Source: Polaromonas sp.
GTDB lineage: Bacteria > Pseudomonadota > Gammaproteobacteria > Burkholderiales > Burkholderiaceae_C
NCBI RefSeq assembly: GCF_013817205.1
Contig: NZ_JACDDD010000024.1
Span: forward strand, 1 to 45,927
Direction of reading: 5' to 3'
Length of the DNA: 45,927 bases
Shown here piece by piece: positions 31,080-42,884 of this stretch (the stretch's first letter is position 1; every line of letters starts with the position of its first letter). A program made the position numbers and the translations under genes. The notes under the pieces are model-generated. The model saw only the letters and a list, made by a program, of their open reading frames with translations. It searched no databases and had not been told where the DNA came from.

Positions 31080-31526
31080 TCAGGTCTCGCCATACGCCTG
31101 GGTCGCGCGTTTGACAAAAGCGTCCACCATGCTCCCAGCGATCTTGTCGAACACCGGGCCGACCAGTGCGGCCAGCGCCGCATTGTCGAAGTCGTAACGC
31201 AGGCTGAAGTTGATCTTGCAGGCGCGCTGGCTGCCGTCGCCCAGCGGCGTGAACTCCCAGTGGCCATCGAGTTTTGAAAACGGGCCATCCACCAGTTTGA
31301 GGGTCACCTTGCGGTCCTTCACATGGGTATTCCGCGTCGTGAAGCTCTGGCTGAGCCCGGCAAACGAAATGCCGACCCTGGCGGTCATGCCGTCGGCGTC
31401 TTCCTCTACCACCGCGGCTTGGTCACACCACGGCAAAAACTGCGGATAACTCGCGACATCGGTGACCAGGGCAAACATTTCAGCTGCGCTGTACCAGATC
31501 AGGACGGACTTGTGGACGGTTTTCAT
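31080..31526 (-). CDS. ratA: RatA family START-like protein (Coq10 homologue)
   Basis: 148 residues. START-domain protein MKTVHKSVLIWYSAAEMFALV with SYPQFLPWC, the hallmark of RatA/Coq10. It is described either as an inhibitor of 70S ribosome formation or as a ubiquinone-binding chaperone; the latter fits the eukaryotic homologue. The start codon lies in one arm of an inverted repeat shared with the smpB side. Confidence 0.9.
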   Translation of the reverse strand: MKTVHKSVLIWYSAAEMFALVTDVASYPQFLPWCDQAAVVEEDADGMTARVGISFAGLSQSFTTRNTHVKDRKVTLKLVDGPFSKLDGHWEFTPLGDGSQRACKINFSLRYDFDNAALAALVGPVFDKIAGSMVDAFVKRATQAYGET

Positions 31527-31553
31527 ACAATCAGGGGCTGCGCCCGATTGTAT
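31525..31553. promoter_or_regulatory. Dyad overlapping the ratA start, ratA/smpB divergent region
   Basis: ATACAATC (31525-31532) and GATTGTAT (31546-31553) are perfect arms enclosing a GGGC-TGC-GCCC core. Each arm contains TACAAT, a good -10 hexamer, on opposite strands, so the dyad may be a double divergent -10 and also a hairpin over the ratA start. No convincing -35 was found. Confidence 0.4.
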
Positions 31554-31581
31554 TAGCCGAGGCCACCCCTAACTTTCCTTC

Positions 31582-32136
31582 ATGGCCACCAAAGAAGCAT
31601 CCTCCAAAAAACCGGCCGCCGCCTCCTCCGGAAAAGCCGTAGGCAAGCCCGCTGCCAACCTCACGCCCAAGGCCGCAGCTGCGGCCGTGCGCATTGCCGA
31701 CAACAAAAAAGCGCTGTTCAACTATCACATCGAGGAGCGTTTCGAGGCCGGCATGGTGCTCGAAGGCTGGGAGGTGAAGTCTCTGCGCGAAGGCAAGGTG
31801 CAACTGACCGACGGTTATGTGGTGATCCGCAATGGTGAGCTTTTCATCATCGGCTGCCAGATCAACCCGCTGGGCACGGCATCAACCCATATTCGGCCGG
31901 ACTCGGTGCGCACCAAGAAGCTGCTGATGCACAAGGACGAGATCCGCCGCCTGATCGGCAAAATCGAGCAGAAAGGCTACACCCTGGTGCCGCTGAACCT
32001 GCACTGGAAAGCAGGCAAGGTCAAATGCGAGGTCGGCCTGGCCAAGGGCAAGGGCGAACACGATAAACGCGACACCATCAAGGACCGCGAAGGCAAGCGC
32101 GAGGTCGAGCGCGCCATGAAGTCGCGCAGCCGCTAA
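31582..32136 (+). CDS. smpB: SsrA-binding protein SmpB
   Basis: 184 residues. Binds tmRNA and brings it to stalled ribosomes for trans-translation. The OB-fold core begins near residue 40 ([21 protein letters not shown]), with [16 protein letters not shown] and the C-terminal tail [17 protein letters not shown]. The first 38 residues, Lys/Ala/Ser-rich, are longer than in typical SmpB (about 150-160 residues). The tmRNA gene itself is not in the window. Confidence 0.95.
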   Translation: MATKEASSKKPAAASSGKAVGKPAANLTPKAAAAAVRIADNKKALFNYHIEERFEAGMVLEGWEVKSLREGKVQLTDGYVVIRNGELFIIGCQINPLGTASTHIRPDSVRTKKLLMHKDEIRRLIGKIEQKGYTLVPLNLHWKAGKVKCEVGLAKGKGEHDKRDTIKDREGKREVERAMKSRSR

Positions 32137-32149
32137 AGGCGCCTTGCCG

Positions 32150-32186
32150 GGCTGGTTCATCGCCAGCCTTGAGCCGCGCTTTTTTT
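32150..32186 (+). terminator. Possible terminator after smpB
   Basis: GGCTGG and CCAGCC form a 6-bp stem; a run of seven T follows at 32180-32186, about 11 nt beyond. The spacing is long, so termination is uncertain. Confidence 0.35.
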
Positions 32187-33309
32187 ACAGCTCGCGCAGC
32201 GGGTGAGCGTCAGTCGTCCAGGGGCTGGCGAAAAATGCTTGCGTCATCTCCGGCTTCACATCTTCGATGCGTGCCGGGTTCCACTTCGGTGTGTAATCCT
32301 TGTCGATGGCGAGCGCGCGTATGCCTTCCACGGTCTCCCCAGCATTGCCGGGACGCAGATGGAAGCAGTGGTGCACGATGTCACGCTCCATGCGCAGATC
32401 GTCGGCCAGGCTCATGCTGCGTGCGCGGCGGATCTGTTCCAGCGCCACATGCAGCATCAGCGGCGAGCGTTTGCGCAACATGGCGCCAACTTTCTTCGCC
32501 GCCTCGTCCGGCGATGCCTCCAGCGCATCGACCATGTGTTTCACCCGCGCCAACGAAAAACAGGGGTCAAATTGGCCTCCAGCCCTTGTCGGACGGGCGC
32601 GATCAGCTATTAAATCAGTAGCAATCCACTGATCCACATCAGCCGCTGAAGCAAAGACCCGATCACCCAGCGCCTGCCATAAGGCGGGCAGCTCTGCCGC
32701 CGACAGCTTGATGTCGGCCAGACCATAGTCCATCGCCTCATCCGCGGCGATCACGACGCCGGTAAGCGCCAGATATTCGCCCACGCTGCCCGGGCACCGG
32801 CTCAGGAAGTAACCCCCGCCGACATCGGGGAACAGGCCGATGTTGGTTTCCGGCATGGCCATTTTGGTGTGCTCGGTGACGATGCGCACACGCGCCCCTT
32901 GGCTCAGTCCCATGCCGCCGCCCATGACCACGCCGTCCATGAAGGCGATATAGGGCTTGGGGTAGGTGTGGATCAAATGATTGAGGCGGTACTCTTCGGT
33001 GAAAAAGTCGTCGAGCGAGGAGTCACCCGCGAGCGCCACCTCATGGAAAAAGCGGATGTCGCCGCCCGCCGAGAAGCCACCGAAAAGCGCCTCAGGCGTG
33101 CCGGGGCGTCCGGCCTTGTTGCTGCCGCGTATCGCCACCGCCAGCACGGCCGGGTCGTCGTGCCACGCCGTCAGGGCCGCAGCCAGCTCTCGCACCATGG
33201 CCAGCGACAGCGCATTGAGCGCCTTGGGCCGGTTCAGGGTGATGAAACCGACCTGGCCGCGTACCTCGGTCAGCACGTCGCCGTTTGTTTTGCTTGCGTA
33301 GCTCGTCAT
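32185..33309 (-). CDS. Enoyl-CoA hydratase/isomerase family, 3-hydroxyisobutyryl-CoA hydrolase type
   Basis: 374 residues of the crotonase fold in the HIBYL-CoA hydrolase branch (valine degradation). Oxyanion and acid motifs: FSAGGDIRFFHE, DGVVMGGGMGLS and MPETNIGLFPDVGGGYFLSR. The start at ATG 33309 overlaps the transporter stop as ATGA; an in-frame start 15 bp upstream lies in that gene. Repeat R1 encodes about residues 228-248 (ATDLIADRARPTRAGGQFD). Known relatives hydrolyse 3-hydroxyisobutyryl-CoA; other acyl-CoAs are possible. Confidence 0.87.
   Translation of the reverse strand: MTSYASKTNGDVLTEVRGQVGFITLNRPKALNALSLAMVRELAAALTAWHDDPAVLAVAIRGSNKAGRPGTPEALFGGFSAGGDIRFFHEVALAGDSSLDDFFTEEYRLNHLIHTYPKPYIAFMDGVVMGGGMGLSQGARVRIVTEHTKMAMPETNIGLFPDVGGGYFLSRCPGSVGEYLALTGVVIAADEAMDYGLADIKLSAAELPALWQALGDRVFASAADVDQWIATDLIADRARPTRAGGQFDPCFSLARVKHMVDALEASPDEAAKKVGAMLRKRSPLMLHVALEQIRRARSMSLADDLRMERDIVHHCFHLRPGNAGETVEGIRALAIDKDYTPKWNPARIEDVKPEMTQAFFASPWTTDAHPLREL
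32566..32626 (-). repeat. R1 interspersed repeat, copy i (in-frame in acyl-CoA hydrolase gene)
   Basis: On the minus strand: TACTGATTTAATAGCTG, CGCGCCCGTCCGACAAGG, GCTGGAGGCCAATTTGA. Nearly identical in its middle to intergenic copy e. Confidence 0.8.
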
Positions 33310-34190
33310 GCTCTTTGTCTCCACCCCAAAAGTTCATTCACCACCAGCGCCCCTATGACCAGCGAGCCGCCAGTCAGTACACTGGCAGCAGGCACCTCGC
33401 CAGCGCCGGCCCAAGCCAACAGGATGCCAAAAATAATCTCAAGCAGCGCCAGCAAAGCCATTTCCGGCGCTTTCAGCACCCGCGCACAGACGACCGAAAG
33501 CACGCAGGGAATCGCCAGCTGCACCACGCCCAGCAGCGCCAGCAAGCCAATGTCATGTGGCGTCGCGGCAAACGGAAAAGCCAGCGGCAAAGTCATCAGC
33601 GATGAAATCACCGCGCCCACCAGTACGGCCGGTACCAGGTCGATCTTTTCGCCATGCGCCTGGCTGCGCTGCACAACTGTCCAGTTCACTGCCGCCGCGA
33701 TAGGCACCAACAGGGCCACCAGCGTGCCGGCGAATTGCCCTGCCCCGCCGCCCACGCTGACCTGGCTGCCATACATCCACGCGATGCCCATGCCTGCCAC
33801 GGCGATGGCGAACCAGGTGCGCGGTGCAATGCGGTGGCCGATGAAGACCCGCGCGATCAGCGCCGTGAGTAAAGGCCCGAGCGCCATGGTCACCAACACG
33901 TTGGCCACGCTGGTCATGGTCAGCGCCAGCATGAAGGCGGTGAACATGACGCTCCAGCACACGCCAGACAGCCACAGGAAGCGGCCCGCATGGCGAATTT
34001 TGGAAAACACCTGCCGACCTTGAAACACCGGAAGAATGACCAGCAGCGACAGCATCGTGAAAAAGCTGCGCCAGAAGGTCACTTCAAAGCTCCTGGCCGA
34101 CTCGAGATGGCGCGTCACCACACCCGCGATCGACCACATCAGCGTGATCGCGATCATCAGTAATACGGCGCGGCTGTGAGTCAGTTTCAT
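33306..34190 (-). CDS. EamA/DMT family transporter
   Basis: 294 residues, ten predicted transmembrane helices in two EamA halves (ALLMIAITLMWSIAGVVTR to ALLALLEIIFGILLAWAG). Inner-membrane exporter or importer of small metabolites; the substrate cannot be read from sequence. Coupled by a 4-bp overlap to the acyl-CoA hydrolase gene downstream. Confidence 0.88.
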   Translation of the reverse strand: MKLTHSRAVLLMIAITLMWSIAGVVTRHLESARSFEVTFWRSFFTMLSLLVILPVFQGRQVFSKIRHAGRFLWLSGVCWSVMFTAFMLALTMTSVANVLVTMALGPLLTALIARVFIGHRIAPRTWFAIAVAGMGIAWMYGSQVSVGGGAGQFAGTLVALLVPIAAAVNWTVVQRSQAHGEKIDLVPAVLVGAVISSLMTLPLAFPFAATPHDIGLLALLGVVQLAIPCVLSVVCARVLKAPEMALLALLEIIFGILLAWAGAGEVPAASVLTGGSLVIGALVVNELLGWRQRA

Positions 34191-34257
34191 CTCTTGTTCC
34201 GAACGAGGTCAGGCCCGCAATAACAGCCAAACCCGAGACCGCCTCTCTTAAGTCAAG

Positions 34258-34346
34258 CAGGGGCCGCGGATCTTGCTCCGCCAGTCCGCAGGCGCAGCGC
34301 CCCTCGGGGGGCAGAGAGCTACACGCAGTGAGCGAACGTGGGGGCC
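34258..34346 (-). repeat. R2 interspersed repeat, copy b (flush with typA stop)
   Basis: On the minus strand GGCCCCCACGTTCGCTCACT, CTGCCCCCCGAGGGGCG and GCGGCCCCTG. Its first base follows the TAA of typA directly. Confidence 0.7.
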
Positions 34347-36170
<1,824 letters not shown>

Positions 36171-36203
36171 GGTTCGCTTTCTAAAAACTTCGAATCGGTG
36201 ATG

Positions 36204-37226
36204 TCAGGCCAGTGCGGCGCTGGCCGCAGTGCTGGAGAAAACAGGTGAATCAGAGGGTCGGACAGCCAGCATGTCCTGGATTTCAATCGGGCTGAGCAGG
36301 CGCCCGGGGATTAATTCGTCAGCCGTCACGTGAGCCGAGCCCAGGAAAGCCGCAGGATCCGTGCCGAAGACCTGTACCAGTGCGGCATCGGGGCCCCACT
36401 GGCCACTGCTACCACGGCGGCGCAAACCGCTGAGAAAACGCCCTGCATCGTCGGCGCCCAATGTGACAGACGGATAAGCCGCCACCAGCGACTGCACCGG
36501 CAACAGGCAGGTTTCACGCTCGGCCTCACTCATGGCTTCGAGCGATGGCAGGCTCACACACTGACCGTCGGTGTAGCCGCCGGTCTCCAGCCGCCTGAGC
36601 GCCCCCAGGTGCGCGCCGCAGCCAATGGCCTCGCCGATGTCTTCGCCGAGGGTGCGAATGTAGGTACCCTTGCTGCAGGTTACTATGATTTTGATAGCTG
36701 TCGGCGCCCGCGGGTCATGGGCTGGAGCCATTTCCAGCTTATAAATCGTGATGCGGCGGGCTTCCCGCTCGACTTCCTGGCCCTTGCGCGCGTATTCGTA
36801 CAAGGCCTTGCCGTCCTTCTTGAGCGCCGAATACATGGGCGGCACCTGCGAGAGCGGGCCGGTGAAGCGGCGCGTCAGATTCTCCAGCAGCTCCGGAGTG
36901 ATGGGCGGCACCGGGCGCGTCTCAATCACATCGCCTTCGGCATCGGCGGTGCTGGTTTTGGCGCCCAGCAATAGCACGGCTTCATAGGTCTTGTCGGCGT
37001 CGAGCTGAAGTTGACTGAATTTGGTGGCTGCGCCGAAACACAGCGGCAACACGCCGGTAGCCAGCGGGTCCAGCGTGCCGGTGTGGCCGGCCTTGTCTGC
37101 GCGCAGCAGCCACTTGGCCTTTTGCAACGCCTGGTTGCTCGACAGGCCCAGCGGCTTGTCGAGCAGCAGCACGCCGTGCACGGGACGTCGCTGGATTTTC
37201 TGGCGGTGAACAGGTGTTTGCGGCAT
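36204..37226 (-). CDS. truB: tRNA pseudouridine(55) synthase
   Basis: 340 residues. Makes pseudouridine 55 in the T loop of tRNAs. Catalytic Asp53 in GTLDPLATGVLP, and motifs KPLGLSSNQALQ, KTYEAVLLLG and CSKGTYIRTLGEDIG. Repeat R1 encodes residues 166-181 (MAPAHDPRAPTAIKII), just before the CSKGTYIR strand; read in reverse orientation. Upstream of it lies a palindromic repeat separating it from rbfA. Confidence 0.94.
   Translation of the reverse strand: MPQTPVHRQKIQRRPVHGVLLLDKPLGLSSNQALQKAKWLLRADKAGHTGTLDPLATGVLPLCFGAATKFSQLQLDADKTYEAVLLLGAKTSTADAEGDVIETRPVPPITPELLENLTRRFTGPLSQVPPMYSALKKDGKALYEYARKGQEVEREARRITIYKLEMAPAHDPRAPTAIKIIVTCSKGTYIRTLGEDIGEAIGCGAHLGALRRLETGGYTDGQCVSLPSLEAMSEAERETCLLPVQSLVAAYPSVTLGADDAGRFLSGLRRRGSSGQWGPDAALVQVFGTDPAAFLGSAHVTADELIPGRLLSPIEIQDMLAVRPSDSPVFSSTAASAALA
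36681..36735 (+). repeat. R1 interspersed repeat, copy j (in-frame in truB, reverse)
   Basis: TTTTGATAGCTGTCGGCGC, then CATGGGCTGGAGCCATTT. truB reads the opposite strand. Confidence 0.7.
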
Positions 37227-37230
37227 AAGC

Positions 37231-37314
37231 GTTTCGACAAGCTCAACGCGAACGGAAAAACCGCTCGCGGAAAGTACCGTTCACCCTGAGCCTGTCGAAG
37301 GGGAACGGTACGTT
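37231..37314. repeat. Palindromic extragenic repeat between rbfA and truB
   Basis: TTCGACAAGCTCAACGCGAA and CCGTTCACCCTGAGCCTG, continuing TCGAAG, form imperfect inverted arms; the second also sits in a nested GTACCGTTC/GAACGGTAC palindrome. This kind of TTCGACAGGCTCAG repeat is widespread between proteobacterial genes. It fills the gap exactly, ending at the rbfA stop. Confidence 0.65.
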
Positions 37315-37683
37315 TCAGTCGTCTTGGGCGCGGGAGGAAACCGCCTTGGCGATCAGCGCGTTCATGTCGGCCGCACGTTCGGTCGTGCGGTCAAACTGGA
37401 AATGCAGGGTCGGCACCGTGTGGATCATCAACTTCTTGAACAGGCCATTGCGCAGGAACCCTGCCGCCTGGTTGAGCGCGGTTTCGCATTCGGTTGGGTC
37501 GCCGATCAACACGCTGAAAAATACCTTGGCATGCGCGTAGTCGGCCGTGACCTCGACCGCCTGGATCGTGACCATGCCCACCCGCGGGTCCTTCAACTCG
37601 CGCGCGATCAACTCCGTCAGATCACGCTGGATCTGGTCGGCGACGCGAAAACCGCGGTTCGGGGTGGATGATTTTTTACGCAT
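37315..37683 (-). CDS. rbfA: Ribosome-binding factor A
   Basis: 122 residues with the KH-like RbfA fold: [24 protein letters not shown] and AKVFFSVL. Assists 16S rRNA maturation of the 30S subunit. Standard place between infB and truB. Confidence 0.95.
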   Translation of the reverse strand: MRKKSSTPNRGFRVADQIQRDLTELIARELKDPRVGMVTIQAVEVTADYAHAKVFFSVLIGDPTECETALNQAAGFLRNGLFKKLMIHTVPTLHFQFDRTTERAADMNALIAKAVSSRAQDD

Positions 37684-37743
37684 GGGGTAGTAGGCCTGCC
37701 GGGTCGGCGGACTGCCCTTTCACAGGCAGCCGCCTTGCGGCGA

Positions 37744-40626
37744 TCAGGCCTCCAGTGTCCTGGCCACTTCGCGGATTTCAAAGAACTCCAGCATGTCGCC
37801 GACCTGGATGTCGTTGTAACCCTTGACGTTCAGGCCGCACTCGAAACCTTCCTTGACTTCCTTGGCGTCGTCCTTGAAACGCTTGAGCGAATCGAGTTCA
37901 CCGGTGAAGACGACCACGTTTTCGCGCAGCAGGCGCAGACGCGCGTTGCGGCGGACCACACCGGCCGTGACCATACAACCGGCGATCGAGCCGATCTTGC
38001 TGACCTTGAACACCTGGCGGATCTCGGCGGTACCGATGACTTCTTCCTTCTTGTCCGGCGTCAGCATGCCCGACATCGCGGCGCGCAGCTCGTCCACAGC
38101 GTCATAAATGATGTTGTAGTAACGCAGATCGACGCCGTTGTTCTCGGCCTGTTTGCGGGCCTGGGCGTCGGCGCGGGTGTTGAACCCGATGACCACCGCC
38201 TTGGACGCAATCGCCAGATTCACGTCGGACTCGGAAATGCCGCCCACGCCGGAATACACCAGCTGCACCTTGACCTCGTCGGTCGAGAGCTTGAGCAGCG
38301 ACTGGGCCAGCGCTTCCTGCGACCCCTGCACGTCGGCCTTGATGATGATGGGCAGCATCTTGACCTCGCCGGCGCCGATGTCGGAGAACATGTTCTCCAG
38401 TTTGGACGCCTGCTGCTTGGCCAGCTTGGTGTTGCGGAACTTGCCGGCACGGTAAGTCGCGATTTCGCGGGCACGGCGCTCGTCGAGCATGACCATGAAC
38501 TCGTCACCGGCCTGCGGCACTTCGGTCAGGCCCTGGATTTCCACCGGAATCGACGGACCTGCGGTCTTGATCGGCTTGCCGTTTTCGTCCAGCATGGCAC
38601 GGACGCGGCCAAAGGTCGAACCAGCCAGCACCACGTCGCCGGCTTTGAGCGTGCCGGCCTGCACCAATACGGTGGCGACCGGGCCGCGGCCCTTGTCGAG
38701 GCGGGCTTCAATCACTAGGCCCTTGGCCAAGGCATCAACGGGCGCCTTCAGCTCCAGCACCTCGGCCTGCAGCAGCACCTGCTCAAGCAGGGCATCAATG
38801 CCGGCGCCTGTATGGGCCGACACGCCGACAAAAGGCACGTCACCGCCGAACTCTTCGGGGATCACTTCTTCGGTCACCAGCTCGCCCTTGACGCGCTCCA
38901 TGTTGATGCCGGGCTTGTCGATCTTGTTGATCGCGACCACGATGGGCACACCGGCTGCTTTGGCGTGCTTGATGGCTTCACGCGTCTGCGGCATCACGCC
39001 GTCGTCGGCAGCCACTACCAGAATCACAATGTCGGTCGCCTGGGCGCCGCGGGCGCGCATGGCAGTAAACGCTTCGTGGCCCGGTGTGTCCAAAAAGGAC
39101 ACCATGCCGCGCGGAGTTTCCACGTGGTAAGCGCCGATGTGCTGGGTAATGCCGCCGGCTTCGCCGGAAGCCACTTTGGCAGTGCGGATGTAGTCGAGCA
39201 GCGAGGTCTTGCCGTGGTCGACGTGGCCCATGACGGTCACGACCGGCGCACGTGGCAGCAGCTCGGCTTGCTGGCCTTGCACGTCCTCGTCGGCAAAGGC
39301 TTCCGGATCGTCCAGCGAAGCGGTGACGGCCTTGTGGCCCATTTCTTCCACGACGATCATCGCGGTGTCCTGGTCCAGCGGCTGGTTAATGGTGACCATC
39401 TGGCCCAGCTTCATCAGGTGTTTGATGACCTCGGACGACTTCACGCTCATCTTGTGGGCGAGTTCGGCGACCGTGATGGTTTCCGGCACATGGACTTCGA
39501 TGACCTTGAACTCGGTCGGCGCCACAAAAGTGGACTCGGAACGCGAATCGCGGTCAGATGTGCGGCGGCCGCGCGGGCCGCCACGGAAGTTGCCGCGTCC
39601 AGGCACAGCGGTCGCGCCACGGGTCTTGATCTCGCCCTTTTTCTTGGCGGCGTCATCTTTCCAGGTCGAAGACAGGTTTTCCGACTTGATTTCCTTTTTG
39701 CCGGCGGTTCCTGCGGCTGCGCCTGCAGCGGCAGGTTTGGCGGCGCCCGGGACCACGGCCGGCTTGTGCAGCGTGCCCTTGATGGCGGCTTTCGGGTCGA
39801 CATGCGGCACCAGCACGCGCTTGGGCGCATTCATCATGGCGCGGATACCGGCGGCTTCAGCCTCGGCCTTCTTGCGGCGGTCCTGCAGGTCCTGCGCCTT
39901 GACGGCATCGGCCTGGAACTCGGCAGTGGCCTTGGCCTTGGCTGCCGCTTGCGCAGCGCTGGCTTCTGCAGCCTTGGCTGCGGCCTTTTCAGTGGCTGCA
40001 GTGTCATCGGCGGCGGGCGTTTCGACAGCCATAGCCTTGGCAGCCTTGCTCGCGGGCTTGACCTTGCTGGCGGCTTCGGCAGCCTGCGCAGCGGCTTGCG
40101 CCGTCTGCTCGGCAGCGTCACGCTCCTGCTGCTCGCGAGCCTGGTCTTTGGCATCCTGCTCTTCACGCAGGCGGCGTTTTTCCGTCAGCTCTTCTTCCTG
40201 GCGGCGCAGCAATTCGGCGTGGCGGCTGGCTTCTTCCTCGCGGCGAACCAGTTCGGCGTCCTCGACCGTCGAGGTCTGGGGCGCGGCAGCGGCTGGCACC
40301 TCGACGACGGGCTCGGAAGTCTCGTCACGCTTGATGAAGGTGCGTTTTTTGCGGACTTCGACCTGAATGGTCCGGGCCCGGCCGGTGGCATCGGCCTGTT
40401 TGATCTCGGTGGTCGACTTCTTGACGAGCGTGATCTTCTTGCGCTCTGCGCTGGCGGTGCCGTGGCTGGCCTGCAAATAGCTCAGCAGTTTCTGCTTGTC
40501 ACCCTCGGACAGGGAGTCGGTGGGCTGCGCCTTGGCAACACCGGCACTGGTCAATTGCTCGATCAGTGTGGCGGTGGGTTTATTCAGTTCAGCTGCGAAT
40601 TCAGCGACGGTAGTGGTACTGGACAT
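37744..40626 (-). CDS. infB: Translation initiation factor IF-2
   Basis: 960 residues. Brings fMet-tRNA to the 30S subunit. An N-terminal IF2N domain (about 1-50, [20 protein letters not shown]), a long charged Ala/Lys/Glu-rich linker (about 100-370), a second IF2N-like part, then the G domain with GHVDHGKT near residue 465, DTPGHEAFT and NKIDKPG, and the C-terminal domains to [12 protein letters not shown]. The 60-bp gap to rbfA carries an inverted repeat (37706-37734, GGCGGACTGCC/GGCAGCCGCC) without a T-run. Confidence 0.97.
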   Translation of the reverse strand: MSSTTTVAEFAAELNKPTATLIEQLTSAGVAKAQPTDSLSEGDKQKLLSYLQASHGTASAERKKITLVKKSTTEIKQADATGRARTIQVEVRKKRTFIKRDETSEPVVEVPAAAAPQTSTVEDAELVRREEEASRHAELLRRQEEELTEKRRLREEQDAKDQAREQQERDAAEQTAQAAAQAAEAASKVKPASKAAKAMAVETPAADDTAATEKAAAKAAEASAAQAAAKAKATAEFQADAVKAQDLQDRRKKAEAEAAGIRAMMNAPKRVLVPHVDPKAAIKGTLHKPAVVPGAAKPAAAGAAAGTAGKKEIKSENLSSTWKDDAAKKKGEIKTRGATAVPGRGNFRGGPRGRRTSDRDSRSESTFVAPTEFKVIEVHVPETITVAELAHKMSVKSSEVIKHLMKLGQMVTINQPLDQDTAMIVVEEMGHKAVTASLDDPEAFADEDVQGQQAELLPRAPVVTVMGHVDHGKTSLLDYIRTAKVASGEAGGITQHIGAYHVETPRGMVSFLDTPGHEAFTAMRARGAQATDIVILVVAADDGVMPQTREAIKHAKAAGVPIVVAINKIDKPGINMERVKGELVTEEVIPEEFGGDVPFVGVSAHTGAGIDALLEQVLLQAEVLELKAPVDALAKGLVIEARLDKGRGPVATVLVQAGTLKAGDVVLAGSTFGRVRAMLDENGKPIKTAGPSIPVEIQGLTEVPQAGDEFMVMLDERRAREIATYRAGKFRNTKLAKQQASKLENMFSDIGAGEVKMLPIIIKADVQGSQEALAQSLLKLSTDEVKVQLVYSGVGGISESDVNLAIASKAVVIGFNTRADAQARKQAENNGVDLRYYNIIYDAVDELRAAMSGMLTPDKKEEVIGTAEIRQVFKVSKIGSIAGCMVTAGVVRRNARLRLLRENVVVFTGELDSLKRFKDDAKEVKEGFECGLNVKGYNDIQVGDMLEFFEIREVARTLEA

Positions 40627-40653
40627 ATGTTTTTTTCCTGCTGGCCTCCATGA

Positions 40654-42192
40654 TCATTGCTCTTTGGACGCGAGGTCTGCACTTGCAGGCTCTTCGGCGT
40701 CGGCAGGCTCGGCTTCATCGGTAAACCAATGCGCGCGCGCTGTCATGATCAGGGCCTTGGCTTCGTCTTCAGACTGGCCGGTGATATCGGTGAGTTCATC
40801 CACGGCCAGGTCGGCCAGGTCGTCACGGGTGCCGACACCCGCTTCAGTCAGCTTGGCGATCAGTTCGGGCGTGAGGCCTTCAACATCACGCAGATTCTGC
40901 GAGACGCCTTCGGCGTTTTCTTCCTTGGCGATTTCCATGGTCAGCAACGCGTCCTTGGCGCGGGTGCGCAGCTCGGTGACGGTGTCTTCGTCGAAAGATT
41001 CGATCTCCAGCATTTCCTGGATCGGCACATAAGCCACTTCTTCGAGGCTGGTGAAACCTTCGGAGATTAGGATGTCGGCGATTTCCTCATCCACGTCGAG
41101 TTTTTCCATGAACAGCTTGCGACTGGTGTCGGTCTCGGTGGCCTGCTTTTCAGCAGACTCGTCGGCCGTCATGATGTTGATTTTCCAGCCGGTCAGCTCG
41201 GCAGCCAGGCGCACATTCTGGCCGCCCCGGCCAATGGAGATCGCGAGGTTTTCCTCGTCAACCACCACGTCCATGGCGTGACGCTCTTCGTCCACCACGA
41301 TGGAAGACACATTGGCCGGTGCCAGCGCGCCAATTACAAACTGCGCCGGGTCTTCACTCCACAGCACGATGTCGACGCGTTCGCCTGCCAGCTCGTTGGT
41401 CACGCCGTTGACGCGGGTGCCGCGCACGCCGACGCAGGTGCCGATCGGGTCGACGCGCTTGTCATGCGACAGCACGGCGATCTTGGCGCGCGAGCCGGGA
41501 TCCCGCGCGCAGGATTTGATCTCCAGCAGGCCTTGTTCAATCTCGGGCACTTCCTGACGGAACAACTCGATCATGTATTCAGGAGAGGTACGCGACAGGA
41601 TGATGGGGGCGCCACGCAGGGTGGTGTCGACTTCCATGATCATGGCGCGCACGCGGTCGCCGGAACGCAGGTTTTCTTTCGGGATCATGTCACTGCGGCG
41701 CAGCCGGCCTTCGACCCGGCCGGACTCGACAATGATGTCGCCCTTGTCCATGCGTTTGACGGTGCCGACAAAAATCTTGTCGCCGCGCGACATGAAGTCG
41801 TTGAGCAGCATTTCACGCTCAGCATCGCGGATCTTCTGCAGAATGACCTGCTTGGCCGCTTGCGCGCCGATGCGGCCGATCGGCAGGCTTTCGACTGGCT
41901 TCTCGATGAAGTCGCCTTCCTCGATGTCAGCGATTTCCTCGCGGGCATCGCTGACCAGTTCTTCGCCTTCAGGATTTTGCAGGCCGGCTTCGTCGGGCAC
42001 AACCAGCCAGCGGCGGAAGGTCTCGTAGTTGCCACTGTCACGGTCCACCACGACACGGATGTCCGTGCCTTCGGCGTACACCTTTTTGGTGGCCGAGGCG
42101 AGCGCGAGCTCGACGGCACCAAAAACGACGTCACGTTCAACATTTTTCTCACGCGAGATGGCATCCACCAACATCAACAGTTCGCGATTCAT
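40654..42192 (-). CDS. nusA: Transcription termination/antitermination factor NusA
   Basis: 512 residues. N-terminal RNA polymerase-binding domain ([18 protein letters not shown]), S1, two KH domains ([15 protein letters not shown] [14 protein letters not shown], and [12 protein letters not shown]), and two acidic AR repeats at the C-terminus ([28 protein letters not shown]) as in E. coli. ATG 42192 is the start; the frame is open 35 codons upstream through the end of rimP. Confidence 0.96.
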   Translation of the reverse strand: MNRELLMLVDAISREKNVERDVVFGAVELALASATKKVYAEGTDIRVVVDRDSGNYETFRRWLVVPDEAGLQNPEGEELVSDAREEIADIEEGDFIEKPVESLPIGRIGAQAAKQVILQKIRDAEREMLLNDFMSRGDKIFVGTVKRMDKGDIIVESGRVEGRLRRSDMIPKENLRSGDRVRAMIMEVDTTLRGAPIILSRTSPEYMIELFRQEVPEIEQGLLEIKSCARDPGSRAKIAVLSHDKRVDPIGTCVGVRGTRVNGVTNELAGERVDIVLWSEDPAQFVIGALAPANVSSIVVDEERHAMDVVVDEENLAISIGRGGQNVRLAAELTGWKINIMTADESAEKQATETDTSRKLFMEKLDVDEEIADILISEGFTSLEEVAYVPIQEMLEIESFDEDTVTELRTRAKDALLTMEIAKEENAEGVSQNLRDVEGLTPELIAKLTEAGVGTRDDLADLAVDELTDITGQSEDEAKALIMTARAHWFTDEAEPADAEEPASADLASKEQ

Positions 42193-42214
42193 TTCACAAG
42201 CCTGCCTTTCCTTT

Positions 42215-42790
42215 TTATATCTCTGTTGCGGGCGGGCTTTTCGGCCGGCGCCCCTTGAAGTCAACCACAGGCGCCAGTCGGGCCTGCGCAATTTCATCGA
42301 GCGTGAAGCCCAGCGCCTGCAGCGGCGCGGGCACCTTGTTCTTGCTCACTTTTGCACCGGGCTTGGCGGCGGGCTCTTCGCGCCACACAATCTGCCACCC
42401 GGAGGCTGCACGCTCAAGCGTGCCGCGAAATTTCTTGCGGCTGGCGGTCACACCAGAGCCGGCCGCTGCCGACCCGATGGCCGCCTTCAGCGTGATGTCC
42501 ACCAGCTCGCCGGTAAAACGCACAAAATCCTTTTCGCTGCGCAGGGGCCGGTCTATGCCCGGCGAGCTCACCTCGAGCCGGGAATACGCTGCACCTTCGA
42601 CTTCCAGCACAAACTGCAGCTGGCGCGTGACTTTTTCGCAGTCCTCCGCATTGATGAACTGTTCCGGCGAACCTTCGACCTGCGGCTGATCGATGGTCAC
42701 ACGCAGCAAACCACCGGTGGTACGTTCAATGTCCACCAGTTCGTAACCCAGTCCCGTGACGGTCTGCTCAATCGTTTCGTGTAATGCCAT
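42215..42790 (-). CDS. rimP: Ribosome maturation factor RimP
   Basis: 191 residues. Needed for 30S maturation. [19 protein letters not shown] is the clear family motif; the two-domain order and the position before nusA are standard. A C-terminal tail ([12 protein letters not shown]) is a little longer than usual. It heads the rimP-nusA-infB-rbfA-truB-typA series. Confidence 0.94.
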   Translation of the reverse strand: MALHETIEQTVTGLGYELVDIERTTGGLLRVTIDQPQVEGSPEQFINAEDCEKVTRQLQFVLEVEGAAYSRLEVSSPGIDRPLRSEKDFVRFTGELVDITLKAAIGSAAAGSGVTASRKKFRGTLERAASGWQIVWREEPAAKPGAKVSKNKVPAPLQALGFTLDEIAQARLAPVVDFKGRRPKSPPATEI

Positions 42791-42852
42791 TCAGTCTGTA
42801 GATCGCTGCGCCAGCTTCTCAAAAAAAAATCAGTTTGCAAAAACAAACGCCC

Positions 42853-42884
42853 AAAAAAAATGGGCGGTGAAAACCCGCCCATTT
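42853..42884 (-). terminator. Rho-independent terminator upstream of rimP
   Basis: On the minus strand AAATGGGCGG, loop GTTTTCA, CCGCCCATTT, followed by an unbroken T run of eight in total. It ends 63 nt before rimP and about 160 nt after the yejF stop, so it may end the ABC transporter transcript or act as an attenuator in the rimP leader. The rest of the 254-bp gap is AT-rich without a clear promoter. Confidence 0.75.

Noticed and set aside
37706..37734. GGCGG/CCGCC hairpin between infB and rbfA as terminator
   Set aside because: No T-run follows on the coding strand, and the genes belong to one operon.
38812..40653. 613-codon open frame on the plus strand opposite infB
   Set aside because: It is the antisense shadow of the GC-rich infB linker; composition is Gly/Leu/His-rich and has no domain. 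infB is unmistakable.
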